Shown piece after piece: positions 44,036 to 52,929 of a stretch of 64,000 bases of DNA (positions are counted from its first letter, which is position 1; each line of letters opens with the position of its first letter). The stretch is from Methylibium sp035762065 (lineage in GTDB: Bacteria > Pseudomonadota > Gammaproteobacteria > Burkholderiales > Burkholderiaceae_C), in NCBI RefSeq assembly GCF_035762065.1, contig NZ_DASTPW010000044.1:1-64000 (forward strand), in the 5' to 3' direction. A program made the translations under genes and the position numbers. The notes under the pieces were generated by a model. It did not search any database and had not been told where the DNA came from. It saw only the letters and a list, made by a program, of their open reading frames with translations.

Positions 44036-46138
44036 GTGAACTTCCGAATTGCCGACACGTTCACAGCAAGCCTGGCACGCCTGACGGGCGAGGAACAGAA
44101 GGCCGTCAAGACGACGGCCTTTGACCTGCAGATGAACCCGGCCAATCCGGGCATGAGCTTTCACAAGCTGGACAAGGCGCGCGACAAGAACTTCTGGTCG
44201 GTGCGCGTGAGCAGCGACATCCGGCTGATCGTGCACAAGACGGCGGACAGCCTTCTGCTGTGCTACGTCGATCACCACGACAAGGCGTACCAATGGGCCG
44301 AGCGGCGTCGCCTGGAGACGCACCCGACGACGGGAGCTGCGCAGTGGGTGGAGGTACGCGAGCGCGTCCACGAGATCGTGATTCGCCGGGAGGTGCCTGC
44401 CGCTGCCAAACAGGCCAGCGCCAAGCAGCCGCTCTTCGGCCACATGTCCGACGACGACCTGCTGGGTTGGGGCGTGCCGACGGAGTGGTTGTCCGAGATT
44501 CGCGCAGCCGATGAGGACAGTCTGCTGACGCTGGCGACTCAGCTGCCAGCGGAAGCGTCCGAGGCATTGCTCGAGCTGGCCACCGGGGGTACGCCCAGAC
44601 GCCCACAGGCAGCGCCGGCAGGGGCTGACCCGTTCGCCCATCCGGACGCACAGCGCCGGTTCCGCGTGATGCAAGACGTGGAAGAGCTGGAGCGTGCGCT
44701 CGAATTCCCGTGGGACCAGTGGACGGTGTTCCTGCACCCCGCGCAGCGGCAATGGGTGGAACGCGACCATGGCGGCCCGGCTCGTGTGTCGGGCTCCGCA
44801 GGCACTGGCAAGACCATCGTTGCGCTTCATCGCGCGGTGTACCTGGCGCGAAGCAATGAGAGCGCCCGCGTCCTGCTGACGACGTTCACGCCGGCCTTGG
44901 CTCACGCACTGCACACGCGGCTGCGCCGGCTCGTCGGCCGCACGCCGATGTTGGCCGAGCGAATCGACGTGGTGGCGATGGACGAACTCGCTGCGCGGCT
45001 TTTCAAGTTTGCTTTCGGCAAACCGGCGCTGGCAGACGATGCGACCGTCCGGCACTATCTGGATGAGGCCGCTGCCGCGGTGGCGGCCGGCCCAGTGGCA
45101 GCACCTTCGACGCTACCGGCCAAGTTCGGAGCGGGGTTCTTGTGGAGTGAGTGGGCCGAGGTGGTCGATCCCTGGCAGATCGACAGCTGGGAGAGCTATC
45201 GCGACTTCAAGCGCCTGGGGCGGAAAACGCGCCTATCCGAAGGGCAACGTGCGGCGGCATGGCAGACCTTCAGCCGGGTCCGTGATCGGTTGCGTGCCGA
45301 GAACCGCCTGACGCGGGCTGAACTCTTCACCCGCCTTGCAGAGCACTACGCCGGCGGTACCAAGCTGCCGTTCGAGCATGTCGTGGTGGACGAGGCGCAG
45401 GACATCAGCGCACCGCAGCTTCGCTTCCTGGCCGCGCTGGGGGGTCAGCAACGCAATGCGCTGTTCTTCGCGGGTGATCTGGGGCAGCGCATCTTCCAGC
45501 TTCCGTTCTCTTGGAAGTCGCTCGGCGTCGATGTGCGCGGGCGGTCGCGAACGCTGCACGTCAACTACCGCACCTCGCACCAGATTCGCATGCAGGCCGA
45601 CCGGCTGCTCGGGCCTGAGCTGGCCGACGTTGACGGCAACGCCGAAGACCGCCGAGGCACGGTCTCGGTCTTCAATGGCCCGCTGCCTGTGGTGCAAACA
45701 GCCGCGTCGATTGATGCTGAAGTTCAAGCGGTGGCCGCATGGATCGCCGAGTGCGCCAAGCAAGGAATTCGTGCAGGGGAGATCGCGGTCTTCGTGCGCT
45801 CGGATGCCGAACTCGAACGGGCGCGGCGCGCGGTGAGCATCGCTGGGCTCGCGCACCATGTGCTCGACGAGCTCGTCGACACCGACACCGACGAGGTTTC
45901 CATCGGCACGATGCACCTGGCGAAGGGGCTGGAGTTCCGCTGTGTGGCGGTGATGGCCTGCGACGACGAGGTGGTGCCGCTTCAGGAGCGCATCGACGCC
46001 GTGTCCGACGAGGCAGACCTAAAGGAGGTTTACGACACCGAGCGGCACTTGCTGTACGTGGCGTGCACGCGAGCGAGGGATCGGCTGCTTGTTTCTGGCG
46101 TCGAGCCGGTATCGGAGTTTCTGAGCGACCTGACCTGA
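44036..46138 (+). CDS. RelE-like domain fused to UvrD-type helicase
   Basis: A 700-residue fusion starting with GTG. Residues 1 to about 90 have the RelE/YafQ toxin-like fold pattern (FTASLARL, KLDKARDKNFWSVRVSSDIRLIVHK), followed by a linker region. From about 240 it is a UvrD/Rep superfamily 1 helicase: Walker A GSAGTGKT (253-260), DEAQD (452-456), late motifs GTMHLAKGLEF and YVACTRARD. RelE alone is an mRNA endonuclease; whether the domain keeps that is unclear. It ends the restriction operon and meets the AbiEii gene tail to tail. Confidence 0.82.
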   Translation: MNFRIADTFTASLARLTGEEQKAVKTTAFDLQMNPANPGMSFHKLDKARDKNFWSVRVSSDIRLIVHKTADSLLLCYVDHHDKAYQWAERRRLETHPTTGAAQWVEVRERVHEIVIRREVPAAAKQASAKQPLFGHMSDDDLLGWGVPTEWLSEIRAADEDSLLTLATQLPAEASEALLELATGGTPRRPQAAPAGADPFAHPDAQRRFRVMQDVEELERALEFPWDQWTVFLHPAQRQWVERDHGGPARVSGSAGTGKTIVALHRAVYLARSNESARVLLTTFTPALAHALHTRLRRLVGRTPMLAERIDVVAMDELAARLFKFAFGKPALADDATVRHYLDEAAAAVAAGPVAAPSTLPAKFGAGFLWSEWAEVVDPWQIDSWESYRDFKRLGRKTRLSEGQRAAAWQTFSRVRDRLRAENRLTRAELFTRLAEHYAGGTKLPFEHVVVDEAQDISAPQLRFLAALGGQQRNALFFAGDLGQRIFQLPFSWKSLGVDVRGRSRTLHVNYRTSHQIRMQADRLLGPELADVDGNAEDRRGTVSVFNGPLPVVQTAASIDAEVQAVAAWIAECAKQGIRAGEIAVFVRSDAELERARRAVSIAGLAHHVLDELVDTDTDEVSIGTMHLAKGLEFRCVAVMACDDEVVPLQERIDAVSDEADLKEVYDTERHLLYVACTRARDRLLVSGVEPVSEFLSDLT

Positions 46139-46153
46139 CGCAGCAGTGGGCGC

Positions 46154-47056
46154 TCAGGTCCAGCGGCGCAGCGCCGGGCTCCACTTCGCGTCGAAGCGCA
46201 ACCCGCCAACGGCTGCGTCGATCGGTGGCCGAAGAAGTGCATCAAGCGCGCCGAGAACATCCTCAAGTTTGTCGGCCTGTAGCCCAGCCTTCGTCACGAA
46301 GGCGCGCCATTGCTTGCCCTTGACAGGGTCCGCCGCGAACTCCTGAGTGAGGGCGATTGGCGGTGCCGCCGGGAGAGCCGTGCCGCGCCTGGCGAACGTG
46401 GCGCGAAGCGCCGCGACAAGGACGCTGCCGTCGAGAGTTGATGTCTTGGCGATCACGGCGAGGTCGAAGAAGTCCTTCATACGGCTGTTGTTGATCCCCA
46501 GCTCCGCCATCGCGTGGAACTTCTCGGCAATCACTGTGTAGATGGGATAGGCGCGCAGTTGCGCTGCGCCCATCCCAACGAGCAGGGGCGGGTAGGTGAC
46601 GAGTTCCGGATCGGGCGTGACCGCGTCGCCAAACCCGATGTCCACCTGGACCGGCAAGCGCGCATTGCCCACGAAGGCGGTCAGTGTCATGCGCAGTCCG
46701 CCATAGACGTTGTCCTCGCGGATCGGCGCGATACGCATGCTGTCGATGTCGTAGCGAACGCCGTCGTCGGCGTCGATCACGCAGACCGAGGTGAACGTCG
46801 CCCGCAGCGTGTCGGCGTCATCCGCGCCGAAGCCGAGCAGATCGGCATCCTTCGTCGGTCGATGCGGTGTGTCGTACCAGAGCGCGAAGAGCAGTGCGCC
46901 CTTCAGCACGAAGCTACCCGCATGCGGCGATACCGAAAGCCGGTACAGCAGCCGCTCGATCACGAAGCGCGACAGCAGCAGGTTGTAGTTTTCGCCCGTG
47001 CTCCTCGACCGGTTGAGCAGGCGGGCAAGCACCGAGGCGGAACGGTCCGCGCTCAT
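46154..47056 (-). CDS. abiEii: AbiEii nucleotidyltransferase toxin
   Basis: A 300-residue nucleotidyltransferase of the AbiEii/AbiGii toxin family, which adds nucleotides to tRNA and stops growth during phage infection. The motif region VLKGALLFALWYDTPHRPTK followed by DAD gives Lys52-Gly53 and the acidic pair Asp70 and Asp72, and a later EKFHAMAELG helix fits. The usual GG of motif I is KG here. It follows abiEi with a 4-base overlap and meets the UvrD gene tail to tail. Confidence 0.85.
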   Translation of the reverse strand: MSADRSASVLARLLNRSRSTGENYNLLLSRFVIERLLYRLSVSPHAGSFVLKGALLFALWYDTPHRPTKDADLLGFGADDADTLRATFTSVCVIDADDGVRYDIDSMRIAPIREDNVYGGLRMTLTAFVGNARLPVQVDIGFGDAVTPDPELVTYPPLLVGMGAAQLRAYPIYTVIAEKFHAMAELGINNSRMKDFFDLAVIAKTSTLDGSVLVAALRATFARRGTALPAAPPIALTQEFAADPVKGKQWRAFVTKAGLQADKLEDVLGALDALLRPPIDAAVGGLRFDAKWSPALRRWT

Positions 47057-47658
47057 CCGGTCAGCGCTTCGAGGTACGGCCGCATCACGTTGCTCATCCG
47101 GTTGACCTTGGCGTAGCGCGACAGGTCGTCCATCGTCACCTTGCGCGCCTTCCAGGCCTCGCGCAGTGCTTCCAGCGCCACGTCGAGGCCCACCTTGCTG
47201 CGCAGCTTGAAGCAGTCGGTGATCGTCTTGGCCAGGGCGTAGACGCGCACAGGTGCCCCGTCGAGCATCACCGTTTCGATGCCTTCGGAGAAAGCAGCGC
47301 CCGACAGGCGCGTCACCCGGATTGCCGTGCCGGTCCCCTTGGGGGCATGCGTGCCAGCCGGAAGTGCGATCCAGACTTCGAACGGCGCCTGCGAGCCCAC
47401 CTCGTGGATCTCAAGTGCCGAGAGTAGGCACACCACGGCCTTCGGGGCCTGCTTGGTCACCTCGACCACCGACTGGTGGGCGCTGGGTGAGGCTTCGATG
47501 CCGGCGTAGAGCCCTCGGCCAACACGGCGCAGGCGGCCACCTGCGGCCATGCGTGAGATCACGCGCGGAGGAACGCCCGCGGCCGAGAGCTCGCGCGCGG
47601 AGACGGCCGGCTGCGCCTGAGCGATGCGCAGGAGCTTGTCGGCATGGGCGCTGCTCAT
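47053..47658 (-). CDS. abiEi: AbiEi antitoxin
   Basis: A 201-residue antitoxin with an N-terminal winged helix (residues about 5-60: SARELSAAGVPPRVISRM) and the C-terminal AbiEi domain that neutralises AbiEii. The ATG at 47658 gives the usual length. It represses its own promoter in known AbiE systems through inverted repeats; one such dyad lies just upstream. It overlaps abiEii by 4 bases (ATGA) and follows the DUF1173 gene by 22 bases. Confidence 0.85.
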   Translation of the reverse strand: MSSAHADKLLRIAQAQPAVSARELSAAGVPPRVISRMAAGGRLRRVGRGLYAGIEASPSAHQSVVEVTKQAPKAVVCLLSALEIHEVGSQAPFEVWIALPAGTHAPKGTGTAIRVTRLSGAAFSEGIETVMLDGAPVRVYALAKTITDCFKLRSKVGLDVALEALREAWKARKVTMDDLSRYAKVNRMSNVMRPYLEALTG

Positions 47659-47680
47659 GCGGGGATGGTAGCAGACTGCA

Positions 47681-49006
47681 CTACTTATTAGCAAGTAATG
47701 CATTTTTAGGCGTTCTCTTTGAGTCTGCGTGCTGGCACGCGCCAACGGTGCGGAGGCAGGCCGCTTGTGGCAGCGGCGGCATGGCTTCGCTTGACGGATG
47801 CCATAGCCACACGGGCGCCAAAGGCTCGCTCACCTGAAGGTATCGCCAGTCGTCCTCGACGCCAATGGGCAAGATGAACAGCAAGGGCGCCGCACCTTCG
47901 CAGTCGGTCAGGGTCGCACTAGCCAACGCGTTTGCCGCGCCGAGGTTGTAGCGAAGCCCCTTGATGAAGGACCGCCCATCGCCGACGAGCTTTTCGACGA
48001 GCTGCTTCTCGGATGCGTCCTCGACCGGCAGCCACTGTCGAGTGACCGGCATCAGCGACAGCTCGACGATCGTCGGGATACCGGCAGCTGCAACGCTGAA
48101 GGTGGCGATCATCACCATGTGGATGTCGTCGGCGGCACCCCACAGCGCGAGTGCCGGCTCGAAGCGTCGGCCGAGCCGGCGGTAGAGCTTTTCGTCCAGC
48201 GCGAAGGCCTGGTCGGGGACGTGCTTCACCAACGCCTTGAAGCCGTAGCGTGCCGGCACGATCTCCTTCACCTCGGCGATCAGCAGCATCAGGTGCTGCG
48301 GCTTGCCGGGCGGCGCGATGGCCTGCGACCACTGCGACATGCGCCTGGCGTTGATCGCGTCTCGCTGATCGACCGCAAACACTTCGGGAATGAACAACCG
48401 CGCGCGCAGAGCATCCCCGCGCGCGATCTTGTTCTCCGCCGCCTGCAGGAGGTGCCTGCGCACCGTGCCCCAGGTGCGCTTGCCCGCGAAGCCGGGCTGC
48501 CAGCGTGTCAGCTCGGCCTGGTCCCACAGGTAGTGCAGCAGTCCACGCAGCGACAGCTTCGTGCCGCTGCTGGCCACGCTGTCGCTATCGCTGCCCGCGG
48601 TCGGCATCTTCGAACGGCCCGCGACCTTCAACATCGCGAAGTCGAGCTTCAGCGTCGTCTCGCCCGTGACCGGGTCTTCGGTGATCGCCGAGCGCAGCAC
48701 CTGCCCCAGGCCGGAGACCTCGGGCGGTGGCTCGTAGGAGGTGCAGTCGGGTGCGTGATGGCTGCCGGTGTCCGGCATGCGCTTGACGACGTAGCCATCG
48801 CCCAAACCCGCGAGACGGGCGACGTACATCTCCACGCCCCCCACCAGGCAGAGGCAGCGGGGGCGTTGATGCGCTGCGTGCGCTGCGGCGATGGCTTCAG
48901 CGAAGGCTGCCGTTCCGGCTTCGAGTCGCTTGCCGCCAACCAGGTAGGCCGCTCGCCGCCCAGCATGCTCGACGGCTTCACCCGGTTCCGGCGCCGCTGT
49001 TGCCAT
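47681..49006 (-). CDS. DUF1173 family protein of conjugative elements
   Basis: A 441-residue protein with the DUF1173 hallmarks: YLVGGKRLEAGTAAFAEAI, RPRCLCLVGGVEMYVARL, VVKRMPDTGSHHAPDC and SYEPPPEVSGLG, with three Cys/His clusters that may bind zinc. Such proteins are encoded beside conjugation genes and have no assigned role. It follows the LPD7 gene after 18 bases. Its 3' end holds the AbiEi operator. Confidence 0.78.
   Translation of the reverse strand: MATAAPEPGEAVEHAGRRAAYLVGGKRLEAGTAAFAEAIAAAHAAHQRPRCLCLVGGVEMYVARLAGLGDGYVVKRMPDTGSHHAPDCTSYEPPPEVSGLGQVLRSAITEDPVTGETTLKLDFAMLKVAGRSKMPTAGSDSDSVASSGTKLSLRGLLHYLWDQAELTRWQPGFAGKRTWGTVRRHLLQAAENKIARGDALRARLFIPEVFAVDQRDAINARRMSQWSQAIAPPGKPQHLMLLIAEVKEIVPARYGFKALVKHVPDQAFALDEKLYRRLGRRFEPALALWGAADDIHMVMIATFSVAAAGIPTIVELSLMPVTRQWLPVEDASEKQLVEKLVGDGRSFIKGLRYNLGAANALASATLTDCEGAAPLLFILPIGVEDDWRYLQVSEPLAPVWLWHPSSEAMPPLPQAACLRTVGACQHADSKRTPKNALLANK
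47682..47697. promoter_or_regulatory. Probable AbiEi operator
   Basis: TACTT-ATTAGC-AAGTA, a perfect 5-base dyad with AT-rich centre, 24 bases upstream of abiEi. It lies inside the last codons of the DUF1173 gene, so AbiEi may have its own autoregulated promoter inside that gene. Confidence 0.5.
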
Positions 49007-49024
49007 CGAGACTCTCGCGTGCCG

Positions 49025-50185
49025 TCACCGCACCGGTGCAGCACGCTCACGCGTGCGCTGCACCTCGGGCACCGGCACCATGACCGGCCGCTGCGATGGC
49101 GCGGCCTTGTCGTACACCTTGACCTTTGGCGTCTGGCCGTCGCGCATGCGCTGCGCGAGCTTCTCGGCAGCGGCGGCCATCACCGCTTCGCGTTGCTTCT
49201 CGGGAACCCGTTTGGCGACCAGCACCGCTTCGATCGCGACGAGCACGGCCTTGCGGCCACCACCACCGCGTGCTGAGCCCTTCTCGGCCGGGGCGGCACC
49301 GGTGGCCTTGTCGCCAGCCGCATCGCGCGCCGGCTCGATACGGTTGACCAGGCGCGACTCGCGCTCCTTCTTCAGCACCTCTAGGTCGGCCGGGTTCGGC
49401 TCGTAGCCCACGGCCTTGACGTCACGTACCGAGGCTTCCAGCCAGACCATGCGCCGGAACTCCTCGTTGCCCGAGACGCGCAGCGCGCGCCAATTGCGGG
49501 CTTCGGCCACATCGACCATTGAACGGGCGACCGACGGGCTGTTGGTGTCGGTCGCGAGCTTGAACGTCGATTCCGTGAACGCCACGCGCGACGTGTCGCC
49601 ACGGAAGCGGTACTCGGTGCGTCCGATGCTCACATCGCCCACCGTCACGGGCGCGCGCTTGATGAGGTAGCGCTCGATCAGCGCCGCTTCGAGGCGGGCG
49701 ACGAGCGCCGCGCGTTCGGCCTGGGCGTCGAGGCGCGCCATGGACTTGGCATCCGCTGCATCGGGCGCGACTTGCGCCGGCAGTTCACCCCTCAACGACG
49801 GCCTCGATGCGTTCTCAGCGCTCGCCGCGTCGGGAACCTCGTCGCGCTCGGGCACCGGATCTAGCGGCCGTTCCGGCGCGGCCGGCCGCTGCGGGCCTCG
49901 CTGCCACTCGCCGTCAACCCGCTGCACCGTCGTGCGCCTGCCTTCGGCATCGAGCGCGATGAAGCGGTTGCTGCTGAGCTGATCGGCCTTGGCGATGATC
50001 TCGGCGATGCGGTTCGAGCGGTAGGTCACATCGGCGAACGGGTCGCGCAGTTCGTAGCGCTCGCCCGGCACGTCGATCGGTGTCTGGAACAGGTCCTTGG
50101 CGATCGTCGCGCGATTGGCGGGCTCGACCGTGCCGCCCATCCTGGTCGTGCTCGGGCTTCTTGAGGGTGAGGCGTCGGTATCCAT
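49025..50185 (-). CDS. LPD7 domain protein
   Basis: A 386-residue protein with the LPD7 domain (about 185-275: IKRAPVTVGDVSIGRTEYRF and RVAFTESTFKLATDTN, then MVDVAEARNWRALRVSGNEE). LPD7 is found in large mobile-element proteins, often next to or within relaxases and primases. Here it stands alone with low-complexity flanks and a basic C-terminus. It lies between the OmpA-like lipoprotein and DUF1173 genes. Molecular role unknown. Confidence 0.78.
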   Translation of the reverse strand: MDTDASPSRSPSTTRMGGTVEPANRATIAKDLFQTPIDVPGERYELRDPFADVTYRSNRIAEIIAKADQLSSNRFIALDAEGRRTTVQRVDGEWQRGPQRPAAPERPLDPVPERDEVPDAASAENASRPSLRGELPAQVAPDAADAKSMARLDAQAERAALVARLEAALIERYLIKRAPVTVGDVSIGRTEYRFRGDTSRVAFTESTFKLATDTNSPSVARSMVDVAEARNWRALRVSGNEEFRRMVWLEASVRDVKAVGYEPNPADLEVLKKERESRLVNRIEPARDAAGDKATGAAPAEKGSARGGGGRKAVLVAIEAVLVAKRVPEKQREAVMAAAAEKLAQRMRDGQTPKVKVYDKAAPSQRPVMVPVPEVQRTRERAAPVR

Positions 50186-50218
50186 GTGGTCCTCGCTTCG
50201 AGCTGGCTCTATCAGTCG

Positions 50219-50893
50219 TCAGGGCTGAGCCGGTGCGGTGGCGCTGGCAGTCGCTGAGGCAATCCCGACGCCAACGGGTGCCGCTCGGTACACCTCGATC
50301 TCGACACGCCGGTTCATTGCGCGGCCAGTCGTGGCTGCGTTGTCTGCCGCGTGGTCACCCGCCGGCTGGTGGGTTGCCCGGATGCGCGCGGCATCGACGC
50401 CGGCACGGATCAGGTAGTCGCGCACGGCTGTCGCTCGCTCGCGCGCGATTCGGCTTTCAGTCGCGGAGTCGGTGCTGCCGTCGGTGCGGCCCCGCAGCAC
50501 CACGAGGGGTGCCAAGCGGGCTTCGTCGATCAGCGCGGTCGACATCTCCGCAGGAATCACCACGCGCGTGCTGCCGAAGTCGAAGCGGACCGTGAAGATG
50601 CTGTTGGCTTGAGGCACTGTGGCGCGGGCCTGGAGCGCGGTGATCGCCTGCTGCCGCGCCGCGAGCTGCTGCACCGTTGCAGTCGCGGCTTCCGCCATCC
50701 GCCCCGACTCGGTCGCCAGGATGCGGGTGTTCTGCAGATCGCTCCTGCAGACCTGCAGCTCGACGGCCATCGCCGAGTTGACCGGCCGTCTCTGCGATTC
50801 GTCCACGGTCGGCGGCTTCGGTGGCGAGCTGCAGGAGCTGAGCAGCAGGAGCCACGGCAGCAGCATGGGAGCGAGGGCAGGAGCCGTGTTCAT
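50219..50893 (-). CDS. OmpA-like outer-membrane lipoprotein of the transfer operon
   Basis: A 224-residue lipoprotein: signal peptide with a LLSSC lipobox and Cys21, a helical segment, then an OmpA-type peptidoglycan-binding domain (about 105-205: TVRFDFGSTRVVIP, LRGRTDGSTDSATE, RVEIEVY). The ATG at 50893 has GGAG before it; another ATG nine codons earlier overlaps the virD4 stop. It may anchor the mating channel to the cell wall. VirB7, the usual small lipoprotein of VirB systems, was not found, so this could partly fill that place. Confidence 0.7.
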   Translation of the reverse strand: MNTAPALAPMLLPWLLLLSSCSSPPKPPTVDESQRRPVNSAMAVELQVCRSDLQNTRILATESGRMAEAATATVQQLAARQQAITALQARATVPQANSIFTVRFDFGSTRVVIPAEMSTALIDEARLAPLVVLRGRTDGSTDSATESRIARERATAVRDYLIRAGVDAARIRATHQPAGDHAADNAATTGRAMNRRVEIEVYRAAPVGVGIASATASATAPAQP

Positions 50894-50916
50894 TGCAGGT
50901 CTCCGGTTGAGTCGGT

Positions 50917-52929
50917 TCATGCCACGCCGGCCGGCTCGACTTGTGCCGCTTCCGCTTCGGCTTCGTGCTCGATCAGCACGCCGTCGTCGTCCGCCGCGGG
51001 CTCGATCGCGCCACCGCCTTGTCCGAGCTCGCCATGGCTGAAGAAGTCGAGCAGCACCTCGGCCATCTCGTCCGGTAGGCCTTCAAAGGTGTCGGGCAGC
51101 AGCGTCAGGTCGTGCGCCAGCGTTGCGACGCTGAACCCTTGGCCGTCGGCAAGCTCATCATCGGCATAGCGCCAGCGCTGCTGCACACGCGCCAAGTGCA
51201 AGTCCATATCCATCCGCGGCACCGCGGGCGCCGGCCGCAGCCGCGCTTTGAAGACCTTCTCGCGGTGGTAGCGAATTTTCTCGCCGAGGATGGGCTTGCA
51301 GTTCTCGCAGATGACGACGAGCCTTTCGCTGCCCAGTTCCTTGAATTCCTGCGGCAGCAGCAACGCGCGGCGTTGCTCGCTCTCGTTGCGACTGACCGAG
51401 CTGTGGCCGTGCTGGCTGAACGACCGGCTGCGCCCGCGCGACGTGGCGCGCTCGGTGAAGTGCCCGAGCATCGCGCTGTACTCGTCGGCGTCACGCTGCT
51501 CGCGCGGCGCGTAGAGGATCTGCATGCCGTGGTTCGTCGCGAAGGTGCGAGCTTCCTTGTCGCCGTAGACGGCATCGAGCTGCGACATCGCCTGCACGAC
51601 GGTCAGCAGCCGCAGGTTGTAGCCGGCGAGAAAGGCCGCGGCCGAGGTGATCACGCCGACACGGCCCATCGCCGTGAACTCGTCGTTGACCAGCAGGCAC
51701 TGCACCTTGAGAGTCGGGTCCTGTTCGGGCAAGGCCTGGGTGTTGAGGCTGACGAGTTGTGAGAAGAACAGCGCCAGCAACGGCCGCGCGTTCGCCAGCC
51801 GGTTCGGCGGGATGCGCACGTAGATCGACACGCGGCGCCGTCGCACGTCCTCGAGCCGGAAGTCGTCGGCGCTGGTCGCGGCATCGACCACCGCATCCGC
51901 AAAGATCGTCAGCGGCGCGTTGAAGGTCGCGACCACGCTCGACAGCGTGTTCTCCGAGTTCGACAACAGCCGTTGCAGCGCATCGGCGCATTCGTCCGAC
52001 AACGGCTGGCCAGTGTCGCGCCGCTGGGCGATCAAGACGCTCAGGTGATCCTTCAGCGACCGTCCTTTGCCGGACGACTGCCGCAGCATCTCGCCGACGG
52101 TGCGCGGCAGCTCGGGCGTCTCGAGCAGCAGCAGGCCGAGCCCCAGGAACAGGTTGCGCGCCTGGTCGTTGAAGAAGGCTTCGGAGGACGTGCCGCTGCC
52201 GTCGTTGGGGAAGAAGACCTGCCCGATGGTGAGCAGATCGCCAACCCGATGCAGCGGGCTCGTCCGAACGGCCGAGAGCGGGTTCCAGCGGTGGCTGCGC
52301 GCGCCTTCATCGAAGGGCGAGAAGGCATACACGGCGTGGCCGTGCGCTGCCCGGTAGCCGGCCGTCACGGCGAAGTTCTCGCCCTTGATGTCGAGCACGA
52401 CGACCGAGTCCGGCCAGTTGAGCAGGTTCGGGATCACCACGCCGACGCCCTTGCCGCTGCGTGTGGGCGCCGACAGCATCACCGAGAGCTGGCCCGGCAG
52501 CGCGAGGAAATGCCGGCCGTAGCGGCCGACGAGGATGCCTGGACCTGCTGCGTACGACTCGCCGAGCAGTCCCGCGCCACGCACTTCTGCGATGCTGGCA
52601 AAGCGCGCACTGCCGTGCAGCGCTCGCCGTGGTCGGGCGGCTGCGAACAACGTGGCGGGCAGGACCACCAGCAACCCGATGCCGCACGACCCCATCGATA
52701 CCAGCAGCTTCTTTCGCAGCGCCGGATCGTTGGCGTAGAGCTGCCAGTAGTGCGCGATGCTCGTGAAACGGGCTTGCCTCGGGTCCGCCTTGTTGAGCAC
52801 CAGGAACAGCACCGCGGACAGGTAGAGCGCCGCACCGGCGAGCCCGATGAGCCCCAGCGCGGCGAAGAGCGCAGCCGCCACCTTTCGCGACACGGGCCAC
52901 GCCGACATCGGCAGCGCCAGGCTGCTCAT
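50917..52929 (-). CDS. virD4: Type IV coupling protein, VirD4/TraG
   Basis: A 670-residue ATPase that joins the relaxosome to the mating channel. N-terminal membrane helices (about 13-35 and 75-97) are followed by the nucleotide-binding domain with Walker A APTRSGKG (Lys160) and Walker B region LLVNDEFTAMG. A C-terminal acidic tail (AADDDG, EAEAEAA) is longer than usual and may contact the relaxase. It is coupled to virB11 by an ATGA overlap. Confidence 0.9.
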   Translation of the reverse strand: MSSLALPMSAWPVSRKVAAALFAALGLIGLAGAALYLSAVLFLVLNKADPRQARFTSIAHYWQLYANDPALRKKLLVSMGSCGIGLLVVLPATLFAAARPRRALHGSARFASIAEVRGAGLLGESYAAGPGILVGRYGRHFLALPGQLSVMLSAPTRSGKGVGVVIPNLLNWPDSVVVLDIKGENFAVTAGYRAAHGHAVYAFSPFDEGARSHRWNPLSAVRTSPLHRVGDLLTIGQVFFPNDGSGTSSEAFFNDQARNLFLGLGLLLLETPELPRTVGEMLRQSSGKGRSLKDHLSVLIAQRRDTGQPLSDECADALQRLLSNSENTLSSVVATFNAPLTIFADAVVDAATSADDFRLEDVRRRRVSIYVRIPPNRLANARPLLALFFSQLVSLNTQALPEQDPTLKVQCLLVNDEFTAMGRVGVITSAAAFLAGYNLRLLTVVQAMSQLDAVYGDKEARTFATNHGMQILYAPREQRDADEYSAMLGHFTERATSRGRSRSFSQHGHSSVSRNESEQRRALLLPQEFKELGSERLVVICENCKPILGEKIRYHREKVFKARLRPAPAVPRMDMDLHLARVQQRWRYADDELADGQGFSVATLAHDLTLLPDTFEGLPDEMAEVLLDFFSHGELGQGGGAIEPAADDDGVLIEHEAEAEAAQVEPAGVA

